A stretch of DNA of 64,000 nt, taken from Siderastrea radians. Lineage: Eukaryota; Cnidaria; Anthozoa; Scleractinia; Rhizangiidae. The notes below the pieces were generated by a model. It saw only the letters and a program-made list of their open reading frames with translations, did no database searches and was not told the DNA's origin. The position numbers were made by a program, and so were the translations under genes. Position 1 is the first letter of the stretch, and each line of letters opens with the position of its first letter. Positions 1 through 9,372 of this stretch are shown here, piece after piece. The DNA is taken from assembly GCA_964017195.1 (NCBI GenBank), contig OZ024890.1, positions 50,521,593-50,585,592 of the forward strand, written 5' to 3'.

Positions 1-2268
1 ATGGAGAATTGTACCTTCTTGAATAACTTTGCTCAATTTCGAGCTGGTCACTTGACCATCGGGGGAGGCTCGGGCGGGGCAAAAATTTACAACTGCACCT
101 TTCGACAAGCCAAAGGAACTTCATCACTCCTCTCTGGGAAAATTAAAGACAATTCGTCTTTCTTGTATAGCAGTAGCTCAGGTCCTCTAGTTATTAATAA
201 CACGCTTATGGATTTCATTCCCCAAGGCGAAGCATTTTTGGTAGAAATTGTTAACGGTGGCCACGTTGTCATTGATAACAGTTCGTCCATGTTGTGTCCC
301 GTGGGAAGTACCTTATATGTTGACAATTACTCTCATGGAATAATCACCAGATCCCTCCAGCCTCAGTCTTTGGAAAGCCGTGCTTTGGATGTCAAGATGT
401 ACAGCATTTACTGTGAAAGTTGTCCAAACGGGTTTTATAGCTTACAGCGTGGATTAGCAAACGGTACATATGTCAAGAAAGATTTCAAATGTCTTCCCTG
501 TCCCTTTGGAGCAGACTGCCAGAATAACATCGTAAATCGCCCGCACTTTTGGGGCTCACTAGTGAAGCAAAACCCTCCAACCTTGAAATTCTACATCTGT
601 CCTCTAGACTACTGTGACACACCCAAGCACCCTGGGCCTGCAGTCTACAATGGTTGCCATGGACATCGTTCTGGTGTTCTCTGCGGAGCATGCGCTGAGG
701 GATATAGCGAAACTCTGTTCTCAGCTGAATGCAGGCGCAACCAAGATTGCAACGACGCCTGGTTTTGGCCAGCGGCAATTTTGTACTCGCTGTTCGTAGC
801 CATTTTCTTTGTAACTAAGCCTCCGATTGTTCCCTTTTTGACGTCACATATCTTCTGGTTTAAAAAGGCTAAAAGAGAAGAAAAGGCAAACGAGAGAGCA
901 TCAGAAGACATGCAGAAAAACAGTAGCAATGAAACGTCGGCAGATGAAGGGTATTTAAAAGTCGTATTTTACTTTTATCAAGTTGCAAATCTGCTGTTTA
1001 CCAGTACAACGGGACAAACAATTCTGGGTCACTTTTTAGTTTCCTTTATGGCCTTTTTCAATTTCCAAGTGCGTTCTTCTTCAAGCGGCTTTGGTTGTCC
1101 ATTCCCTGGACTAACAGTGGTCACTTAAGAGCTGTTTTCAACATTTGGTGTTCTTGTTGTAGTTCTGTGCGTTTTCTTGATTTACGGTGCGCGACAGGTA
1201 TGGGCTAACCTGCGACAATCCCGTCATCCATCTCTTACACCCCATTTATCCGCGGCGACGGAAGTGGTGTTGCTTGGATACACGTCCTTCGCAACCAGTG
1301 CGTTAAAGCTCCTAACAATGCAAGGAGTAGGGCCTGGGAACGAGCTTCGTTTGTTCTTTGACGGAAACATCGTGTTCTTCACGTGGTGGCAATGCGTTTT
1401 ACTTGCTTTCGTCATCACTTACGTCATACCATTCATCGGCCTTCTGTTTTGGGGAGCGAATTGGCTGAACGAGAAGTGCATCACAGCGCGAGAATTCCTC
1501 ATTGCATCAGTAATACCCCTACCATTTCTGTTCTACTGGGCCATTTGGAGAAGAAAGAAGAGTTGTATCTCACAAGATAGACTTCAACAGACTGAAGAGC
1601 GCACAGCAGTTATGAAAGTACTCTACGGGCCATTTCGACCTCCAAGCACTGGGCAGAAAGGCACACTTTACTGGGAGAGCATCCTGATCGGACGCCGGTT
1701 AATTGTGGTCATTCTGTTTGCTTTCATTGGTCATGCAAGTGTTCGGCTTCTGCTCTCGACAATGGTTTGCGTTTTTGCAGCCGTTCATCACATTCTCTGG
1801 TACCCTTACAAGGACAGCACAGTCAACAAGTTGGAAACAGCTTCCCTAGTGACTCTGGTCATCTTTGGCCTCTTCAACACCGTGCACGCTACCTTTATAA
1901 CATCAGGGGTACGTTTCTGGGGTCCAATCAGAACATACGTTCTAGCACTAGACTGGATTCAAACATGTTTATTATTGCTACTACCGCTGGCGTTAATCGT
2001 TGCAGCAATCTTTGCTGTATTATCTCAGTTTGTTCGCGTTTTCTTCGTGTTACAAGTTCTGTTCCGCCAATATTTTGTCCAAGCTAAACGGCAGAAGAGT
2101 TCCTCAGTGATTTCCAGGAAATCGTTTGAAAATTCCAGGAAAGTCGATGATGAATTTAACGAGTACCTGAATGTAAGTTTTGCACGTGAAATGGCTGAAG
2201 GGATGTCATCTCCTCAAGAAGGCATTTTCCACGAGCATGAGATTTGTGATGATGATGAATCACATTGA
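1..2268 (+). pseudogene. Beta-helix / Cys-rich / multi-pass membrane protein, 3' part, with one in-frame stop
   Basis: Reading frame 1 runs from the window edge to a stop at 2266-2268 (755 codons) and is broken only by TAA at 1126-1128. The methionine at base 1 is probably internal, because the frame is open to the edge. Residues about 1-110 look like right-handed beta-helix coils (repeated Asn/Gly, e.g. IYNCTF). Residues about 135-245 are Cys-rich (CESCPNGFY, CLPCPFGADC, GVLCGACAEGY), like an EGF or ephrin-receptor-like extracellular module. From about residue 257 there are many hydrophobic segments, including AAILYSLFVAIFFV before the stop and LFSTFGVLVVVLCVFLIYG just after it. Translation resumes in the same frame immediately after the TAA and keeps the family's membrane layout to an acidic tail. 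This looks like a large uncharacterised cnidarian surface-protein family; that assignment is from memory and its function is unknown. A single nonsense change, a polymorphism or a base error would each explain the stop. No intron is apparent. Confidence 0.65.
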
Positions 2269-3139
2269 ATTCATTTGTAACGCGGACGGCAAAAAAAATG
2301 TATCAAACTCTAGAATGCAAGTTTTGGGCTAAACTTCTGCCAGAAGACTTTTTGTTTTAATTTGTCGTGATTTCCTAGCAATGATACGATCTCGCGCAAG
2401 TTTGTAATCAACTTTTCCCTCGTTTGCAAGGTCCTTGTAAAAGTTCTTGTCATATCATCGTCATCCAGCTGGTTTGTTTGATGAACGTTTCTAACCATGA
2501 CTGGGCCATCAAAGCAGAGTTAAGCTAACCTGGGATTACAGCGTCAATTTTAAAGCCAGGTAGAATATGAAATTTGGAACGTGGTAATGTGGAATCGTAT
2601 AACTACCCGGTTATGGCATGAAATTTTTAAGGGAATTTAATTTCGTGGATTTCTAATTTTCTGTGTTTCGCGGGACAATTTTTAATTTGCAAATTTGTAT
2701 TTCAGACTTAACCACAGCGATCAAATGCTCGCAGATTTCTTGCAAGTTCTTGCTAGTATTTGACTTACGAAACTTTTATCTAGCAACAAGGGATTTGTAA
2801 TATTGTCTTACTTATTCTACTTTTATCTCAAAGATACCGAAGGGTGTGATTTTGTCTGCTATCTGGGCTGGAAGAAACACGCAGTCAACTACTTGCTCTT
2901 TGGCAGGAGATGGGCTCGTCTTTCGCAGATCGATGGAAAACCCGCAATTTCGCAAAAATTGGATCCCGCGAAAATTTCATGCCCCCATGCCCCGGGGTAG
3001 GATTCTGAACGTTTTGTTCTACGTTTTAATTTTGGCCGTGAAGCCCATGACTGATTACGATTTATCTAAAGCGTCTTCCACCTGGCACCCTGACATACTG
3101 TTTAAGTTGTTCCTGGAGTTGGTTGGAAACGGTCTTCCC
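2269..3139. other. Intergenic, no gene seen
   Basis: Sequence after the membrane-protein gene. Only short chance ORFs are present, and no domain, RNA gene or clear element was recognised. Confidence 0.5.
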
Positions 3140-3398
3140 CTGGGTGCCTCTGGGGTGGGCTGGTAGTCTTACCCCCTGGGTAGGATGGTGAATCCTTTCC
3201 CCGGATAGGCCTGGGGTCTGTTGATAAGGCCTCCCCCATGCAAGGGTCAGTTGATTAAGTCATTTCCTGTTTACCCCTGGGGGTGGGCTGGTAAATTCTC
3301 CCCCAAGGATCAGTTGGTTAAGCCATACCCCTGGGGTCGGTTGGAAACGTCTTGTAGTGCGTACCCCTGATGTCTGCTGGTTAAGTCTTCCCCGAAGG
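3140..3398. repeat. Degenerate minisatellite (left part)
   Basis: Imperfect repeats of roughly 30-45 bp share the core CCCCTGGGGT...GGTTGGTTAAG. The same pattern resumes at 5379-5440 after a 2-kb insertion, so the two blocks were once one array. Confidence 0.6.
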
Positions 3399-4099
3399 CA
3401 GAGGCGTAGCTACCTGTACGCACGTACGCACGTTCGTACCTTAAAAATGCCACAAGAAGTAAATAACAAATAAAAAGTAGATAAATAAATAAATAAAAGA
3501 GTGATTATTGAATAAAACCTCAATCACTTCAATGCTGACGTTCATTGTCTTTCGTGTACCTGCTCTTGATCGCGATCAATAAACAGCACTATTGAAACGA
3601 TCCAAGCCAAAGTGTATACTCTTTCAAACACGCATCGCGAAAGCAGTCTGATCATAGATATCATTTTGTTGCTGCGAAGACAAAGCGAAGACAAAGCGCT
3701 TTTACAATCGACGAGATCTCATAAGCTAAATAGTTTACTTCTAATGCTAATGCTCCAGGTGAAGACTTCTCTTAGCTTCGAAAGAGATGGAGATAGACTA
3801 CTGCACGCTTAATGACTGAGCTAAGTGAAGGGGGAGACAATAAAGCTCGGGGGCTGCATTCGTCTCTCCTCAAGTGGGATTTCGTCATAACAACTGTGAT
3901 TTTGCAGCACGTGTTTGAATGTACCCACCGATCATCGGTATACCATCAGGTGTCCATAATTACTTTGCTTCCATTTCTACTAACCTGGTAGCTAACAAAA
4001 TAATCAATGAAGAAGTTAATATAGCTTAGTGGAGAATAAAATGCGTTACGATGCCAATAACGGTAAAATGGGTGTAGAGCTCTGAATAAGATCTGGTAA

Positions 4100-4694
4100 A
4101 AGCATCCAAGGAAAACGAGGATGTCTGGGACGCGCTGCTAGAGAAGGCCACAAAGATTGCTGCTTTATACAACATTGATCCAAGTATTCCTAGAAGAGCG
4201 AGAAGGCAGCAACACCGTGCCAACGTTGAAGCTTACTGGAAGAGGGCCGTTTACTACCCATTTCTGGACCATCTGATATCTGAAGTCAACGAGCGCTAGC
4301 TGTTAGTGAAACCCTTATAGGGCTTCCAGGCACACATCTAATACCTGGTACTTTTGGAAAACATATTATGAGAGTCTCACTTCACTTGTTCACATAAATT
4401 TTTGATATTCAATTTTAATTTCAGGAAAAATTCAAGGGTTGACAGAAAAGGGGTGGAAAACATATATACCCACTGTAGAGAAGACACGCATGTCACTCAA
4501 TGACTTCAAACAAGAGGTCACTAGGTGGCGTCATCTGTGGCGGTTGAGTGAAGATGGCAATCTTCCCCAAACCTTGGTCGAAACGCTGGACTAGACCAAT
4601 GCAGAATTGTACCCAGGAATTTATGTAGCCTTTCGGTCCGACCTTGTCGAGCTGCGTCCTTGCTGTACTTTGCTTGGGCGCTTAGCGAGACAGA

Positions 4695-4765
<71 letters not shown>

Positions 4766-4920
4766 CCTGTGTCAACTGGCGTCGAAGAACGTAGCTTCAG
4801 TGCCATGAAGAGGCTCAAAATGCCACTTCGGAGCACAATTAATGTCTGATGAGAGATTGCCTTCATTAGCGGTCTTTCATGTGCATAAACACAAGGAAGT
4901 CGATCGACGTCGACCGAGTT
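4100..4920 (+). pseudogene. hAT transposase fragments (ZMYM/THAP12-like)
   Basis: A first piece at about 4115-4300 reads WDALLEKATKIAALYNI, then YWKRAVYYPFLDHLISEVNE and a stop. This matches the region hAT and domesticated ZMYM/THAP12-like proteins carry before their C-terminal domain. A second piece at about 4765-4920 reads PVSTGVEERSFSAMKRLK and then, after a stop, RLPSLAVFHVHKHKEVD, which is the hAT dimerisation domain. Stops, frame changes and the (ATT)n tract at 4693-4763 break the gene. Recognition is from family knowledge, not a search. Confidence 0.7.
4693..4763. repeat. (ATT)n microsatellite
   Basis: Uninterrupted ATT repeat of about 70 bp inside the hAT relic. It produces meaningless poly-Leu, poly-Ile and poly-Asn frames on the two strands. 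Confidence 0.95.
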
Positions 4921-5378
4921 ATCTCAGAGTTTGCTGGGAAGAGTATGCCTGTGCTTATATAAAACATTGCAACTTGTAACACCCCATAGGTCATTTTACA
5001 TGTTTCAGAAGCTCCTTAATCGGTTCTTAAGAACGTTGTGCACTGATTGCCTAAAAACATTTGTAAGAAGGGTGAAGCTTAGTGAAACATGGGAAGGCCT
5101 ACCTCATTATAGCTACATTGTGCAGTTCTTGAATAAGTCAACGAAAAAAGTATGTGATGCGCAATAACAACATTCAATTGCGAAACACTGGGATACGACT
5201 TCCTTGCATTGCGCTGCTGATAATAAACAACCGGAGGACCCCAGCACTAATTATTACATGAAATATATATATATACTTGGATCCTTAGAAGTGGTCTTAG
5301 GGGGGGGGGGGGGGTAATTTCTCCCTACTGAATTTGGAAAATGTGCGTACCTCTGAAAAAATCCTGGCTACGCCCCTG

Positions 5379-5440
5379 TAAGGTCAGTTGGTTGAGTCGT
5401 CTCCTGGTTACCCCTGGGGTCAGTTGCATAAACTTTGTTC
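5379..5440. repeat. Degenerate minisatellite (right part)
   Basis: Continuation of the CCCCTGGGGTCAGTTG array found at 3140-3398. The split marks the hAT insertion. Confidence 0.55.
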
Positions 5441-5540
5441 ACCGGAGACTAAGGCCTCGGAGAAGCGAGTTCAACTTTTCCATTCAACATCGTTCAAAAT
5501 TGCTGAATTGACCGCATTAAACGCATTTGGTAACCTCTTT

Positions 5541-5790
5541 GAAATGGAAGGGGACATGGGGGGCGGGAAACAGGGAGAAAAGGGGGCGGGAGGTGTACGG
5601 GAGGCAGGAGTGAAGGACTCCCATGGTGGTGGGAAACGGGAGAAAAAGGGAAAAATTACGCAACATTGTGCACTATTTCGCAATAAAAAAATTTAGGAGG
5701 CGGAAGCCAACAAATACGGTGCGGGGACTGGGATAAAAGGGTACCGGAAGCAGGAAGTTTACCCCCCCTGCCAACCCCCCCACCCCCCCC
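5541..5790 (+). repeat. G-rich dispersed repeat, copy 1
   Basis: Purine-rich block of GGGAGGYGGGAAACGGGAG-like motifs around a short unit gcaacattgtgcactatttc, ending in poly-C (about 5761-5794). A related inverted copy lies at 25009-25260 (gcacaatgttgtgtaat and CCCACCTCCC motifs). It looks like an old dispersed non-coding repeat of unknown class. Confidence 0.55.
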
Positions 5791-5794
5791 CCCG

Positions 5795-7461
5795 CTGTGA
5801 ATGATGCGGAATGATGTGGTTTAAGCTTTTCTTTTGTTCTTAGCTGTGAACAGTAATTTTGAATTCGTTGACGTGATTCCTCAGAAAAAAGAAGTTGACG
5901 AACGACTTTTTTTTAAACTTTTCGTGATTGCTCATGACCGAGTATTGATTAAAAAACAAGCAGTTAAATTACGTAGGTTACGGTGCTCGCGAAAGAGATG
6001 CGATGTTGACAACCACTAAAAACGGCTACTGAGGAGACTACCCTAGCCAGCTCACCTAGTTTCTTGAATACCTTTCTTTGGAGTAAATTATGATCTGGGG
6101 TGAAGCTGCGGGCATAGAAAACATTAAGGAATAAGAAACCACATTTTGCTTCAAGTTGAGATTTTTATTTCAACCACAATCCGATGGTATTACATTTCTA
6201 TACAGTTTCACTGATTTCCCTTCCAAACAGTTAATTGGTTTCGATTTGTCTTTCGTCTAAGTAGAAAGGTGTATAAGGAATTATAATGCCATGACAGACT
6301 ACATTTTTTTTAAACACAGATACTTCAGGCCAAATAAACATTTAAGACCATTTGGAAAACGTATATCGCATGGCTAACACTAAACCTCGAAGACTACAGT
6401 TGGAAATACCAAAATGCTTGTCCGTATTCAGTCAACCTTTCCTGTGATACAAAACAACATGTTTATCCTGTATACCAGAATGATGTAAATCTGACACTCT
6501 AAACAATGCAAAAGCTCTCGCGCTACAGGACGGTTTTTTTGAGGGAAGATGAAAAACTCTTGATTAAGTCACACTTCATTACTTAAACGTCTTTAAAATT
6601 TGTCCCAGAGCTCAGTTCCCAACCTCGTTCTCAGGGTCCTCTCTCTTCGTCCCGACCCTGAGAACGAGGTTGAGCTATTCCGAAGACTCTAAAATGTTTG
6701 CTTTGTGCCCAACGAATTTGAAATTTCTATTTATCAGTATTTCAGGGTTTCCTTGGTAGGAGACGTGATGGAGTGGTCCGTACACCCCTCCCCAACCCTC
6801 CCCTCCTAAATATGTATTGTAGAAGTTTCTTGCAATTCTGGTTCCCCCCTTTTTCACCCCCCTCCCTTCCCAGGATATAGACATAGATATAGATATGGCA
6901 CTGTTGTGAAATAACAGGACTGACTGAGAGTGACCTGAGTTTTTAAATTTCTTAAAATGTTTTAAAATAAGCTACTCTATTCCAGGAGTTCAGAAAGTGG
7001 GAAGCAGCGCAAAGAATAATATGTTCGAGAAAAACAGATGAGGATCAGGCTACCTCACTCGCACAATTCTTCCGCCGCTCCACACATCTGAACCAGAACA
7101 GCTGGACAGGCAAAAACATTAGCAAAATTTCGAGACACTATAATTATTTTGAAAAGGTGAGCGGTGTTCCTTTGTGGCGTGGGTCACTCCAGCGCAATTT
7201 ATCGTCTTTAGTTCCATCTCATTTTAGATACGATCGGTTTTTCTTTTGAATTTAGAACCTATATGGTAACTTTGATTGCAGTGTTTACATTGAGTGCCAA
7301 GTAAGTTAGCTGCACGATGTATATCAATATGTAAAAGTCACTAAAATGAACGCTAGTAAACCACTATGTGGTAGCTTAAGTGGCAAGACGACGTAATCCC
7401 GAACATTTTTTCTTCCTGTTTTGTTGTTTCTTCGCTCTCTGTTCCAGAATTACTGTCCATA
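5795..7461. other. Intergenic, hairpin only
   Basis: Apart from the perfect hairpin at 6621-6671 this AT-rich stretch holds nothing recognisable. The small ORFs in it lack domains and composition typical of genes. Confidence 0.5.
6621..6671. repeat. Perfect 18-bp hairpin, MITE remnant
   Basis: AACCTCGTTCTCAGGGTC (6621-6638) pairs perfectly with GACCCTGAGAACGAGGTT (6654-6671) around a 15-base loop. A near copy of one arm, GACCCTGAGTACGAGGTT, lies at about 21250, so the motif is dispersed. Confidence 0.75.
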
Positions 7462-7865
7462 CAGGGGCACCCAACGAGAAATTTTTAGCAAAATACTCGA
7501 AATATAATTTTCTACTTTCTTACATCTTACAAAGACATATTTATGTAAGCTAATACAGATTGATCCGTTCGGATTTTTTAGCGGAAAATGTAGGCCGCAG
7601 AAAATTCTAAGAAACAGAATCCTATCCGCCGAATTTCAGAGCTGCTGATGGCTCTCCGAAAATGCTTGCTGACCTTATTTTGCACTCTAAACAACATATC
7701 TGTCCCTCCGAAAACAATAGGAACTGAGTCCTCTCGTTACGAAAGTCGGATGTGTTGTTTCGCCGAAGAAATCTCGAGCTTTCACTGCAATTGAAACCGA
7801 TAATCTCAGGCGATTTTAGGTCTTCCGAACAGATATTCTCCGAAACCAACCGTTGGGTGCCCCTG
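7462..7865 (+). mobile_element. 404-bp MITE with CAGGGGCACCCAACG ends
   Basis: The inverted ends CAGGGGCACCCAACG and CGTTGGGTGCCCCTG are perfect over 15 bp. They are flanked by a perfect 6-bp direct repeat TCCATA (7456-7461 and 7866-7871), read as the target-site duplication. There is no coding capacity. A second copy in reverse orientation lies at 19144-19569. Superfamily is not assigned. Confidence 0.85.
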
Positions 7866-7995
7866 TCCATAAAATATTGTAGTGCCTGGAACAGTTGCAA
7901 TGTAGTTGTCCCGAAGGCGGGAGTTGGTTAATGACTGCCATTAATCAAAGGTATACAGTTAACACTCTACGACGGACACTGTTGGGACCACTTGT

Positions 7996-8125
7996 CTGTC
8001 TCAACAAAATTTTGGATTTATCAACTGAGTTGATAAGGTAATTTGGTCACCGTAGAGAAATTCAAAGCTGACGATTCCAGCATAAACCCTTTGGATTCGC
8101 TCTGACAAAGGGCTACGTGTAACCC
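7996..8125 (+). repeat. Dispersed repeat fragment related to 61268-61501
   Basis: Shares TTTGGATTTATCAACTGAGT, a GATAAGGTAA-TTGG stretch and the ACAAAGGGCTA motif with the complete copy near the right end. From memory it resembles terminal repeats of Penelope-like elements, but that is not proven here. Only the left part is present. Confidence 0.6.
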
Positions 8126-8212
8126 TCGTTAAATGAAGTTAAGTTACAGTAAAACGATTGAATCAGTTATAACAGGGACCAAGTTAAGGTGTCCATTCTA
8201 GAGAGGTATCCT

Positions 8213-8598
8213 TTAAGGACGGTGCCTCGTTTTGTTACAGCGCATACGTTCTGCGCATCTCGGGTTGGAATTTGCCTACTAATACAAAGAGAATTTGCGC
8301 GGTTTATGACTATTTGGAAAAAGAAGATCTCAGCAAGGGCTATCAGAGTCCAAAAAGAAAATTCAAGTTAACCGCGCATTTTTCAGAGATAATTTAGCTT
8401 AAATTTGGAAAGAAATTGCCATATATTCTTTGTATTTTAAAGGTTTTTAAAATTATGGTTGCTCAATTATCTCTGAAAAATGCACGGTTACCCACATTTT
8501 TCTTTTTAGATTCCAATAACCCTTGCTAAGATCTACTTTTTTCCCCACAGTCACGAACTTTGCAAAAATACATCTGTATTTGGAGGCACCGTCCTTAA
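8213..8598. mobile_element. Long-foldback MITE with TTAA edges
   Basis: The edges read TTAAGGACGGTGCC and GGCACCGTCCTTAA. The two halves pair for much of their length (left AACCGCGCATTTTTCAGAGA, right TCTCTGAAAAATGCACGGTT), giving an almost complete hairpin. TTAA at both edges fits a TTAA-targeting superfamily (Kolobok or piggyBac). Confidence 0.75.
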
Positions 8599-8844
8599 AG
8601 GAGCTACGTCACGGACAACGCATCTTGAAAAAACTGGCACGTTTTTTCAAGTTTGTCATTCGCAATCCGTCTTAATCTCCCTCAGTCGTAACCATCCTTG
8701 TTTAGTTTTGGTTTATTATTGCTTCTTTGGTGTTTTTCTACCTAAGAAAACTATTATTTTGAGGTTTCCTTTGATGAGAAAACAATTTTGTCAGATCAGA
8801 AAAAAATGAATGAACGCGCCGTGACATAGTTCCTTCAATAGATC

Positions 8845-9058
8845 TTAACCCTTTAAGCCCTAAGCCCTGATGAAAATGAAATTTCTCTTTACATAATCAC
8901 TACTTGTTTGAACATTCAAGTGATAAGAATAATGGAAGTGATCACTGAGGGTGAGATGTCTTGATATTTGGACAGATTCTCCTTACTAGTTCCATAAGAA
9001 ACGTATGGAGATCAGTAATGAGAATATGCACTTTCACATCAGGGCTTAAAGGGTTTAA
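8845..9058. mobile_element. Small MITE with TTAACCC ends
   Basis: TTAACCCTTTAAGCCCT at the left pairs with AGGGCTTAAAGGGTTTAA at the right, one base apart in length. A TAAGCCC repeat follows the left end. It is non-coding and about 214 bp long. It lies just downstream of the MINDY stop codon, possibly within its 3' untranslated region. Confidence 0.7.
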
Positions 9059-9351
9059 CAGAGAGCTGATATCCACTTGACTGTATATGCATGCACTAAA
9101 GTCAATTACCCAAACAAGCACGGCCTAAACTTGTAAGTAATCATATACATACATGTTCTCAGTTCAGTTAATTTCACATAATTCCTAACAATTTATAAAT
9201 ATCTATCCAGTAAGATAATTATCATTTTACCCATAACCTTTACAACTATTTTCGGGAGGAGTTCCGGCGTTAACAAAATGTCTCTCTTCGGGTTGAGATG
9301 CCTTTCCTGTGAGGAATTTGACGTCAATGTACACTGCACATGTATGCTCAG

Positions 9352-9372
9352 CTATAAGATATTACATTTATC
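9352..9372 (-). CDS. MINDY exon 8, 21-nt CaaX exon
   Basis: Preceded by a strong polypyrimidine acceptor (TTTCTTTTTCTTCTTCAG). It joins exon 7 in phase 0 to add DKCNIL and TAG. CNIL is a prenylation box, and Leu at the last position favours geranylgeranyl. Vertebrate MINDY proteins also end in a Cys-aliphatic box. Confidence 0.8.
   Translation of the reverse strand, partial: DKCNIL

Larger units (their letters stand above)
3399..5378 (+). mobile_element. hAT-type DNA transposon relic
   Basis: The ends are CAGAGGCGTAGC (3399-3410) and GCTACGCCCCTG (5367-5378), near-perfect inverted repeats of the well-known CAGGGGCGTAGCCAGG class of hAT ends. The element sits inside a minisatellite that continues on both sides. 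A clean 8-bp target duplication is not visible (cccgaagg against taaggtca). Transposase fragments on the same strand lie inside, and a long (ATT)n tract has grown within the coding remains. It cannot be active. Confidence 0.7.

Noticed and set aside
4521..4866. ORFs with poly-Ile, poly-Leu and poly-Asn
   Set aside because: Products of the (ATT)n microsatellite inside a dead hAT element.
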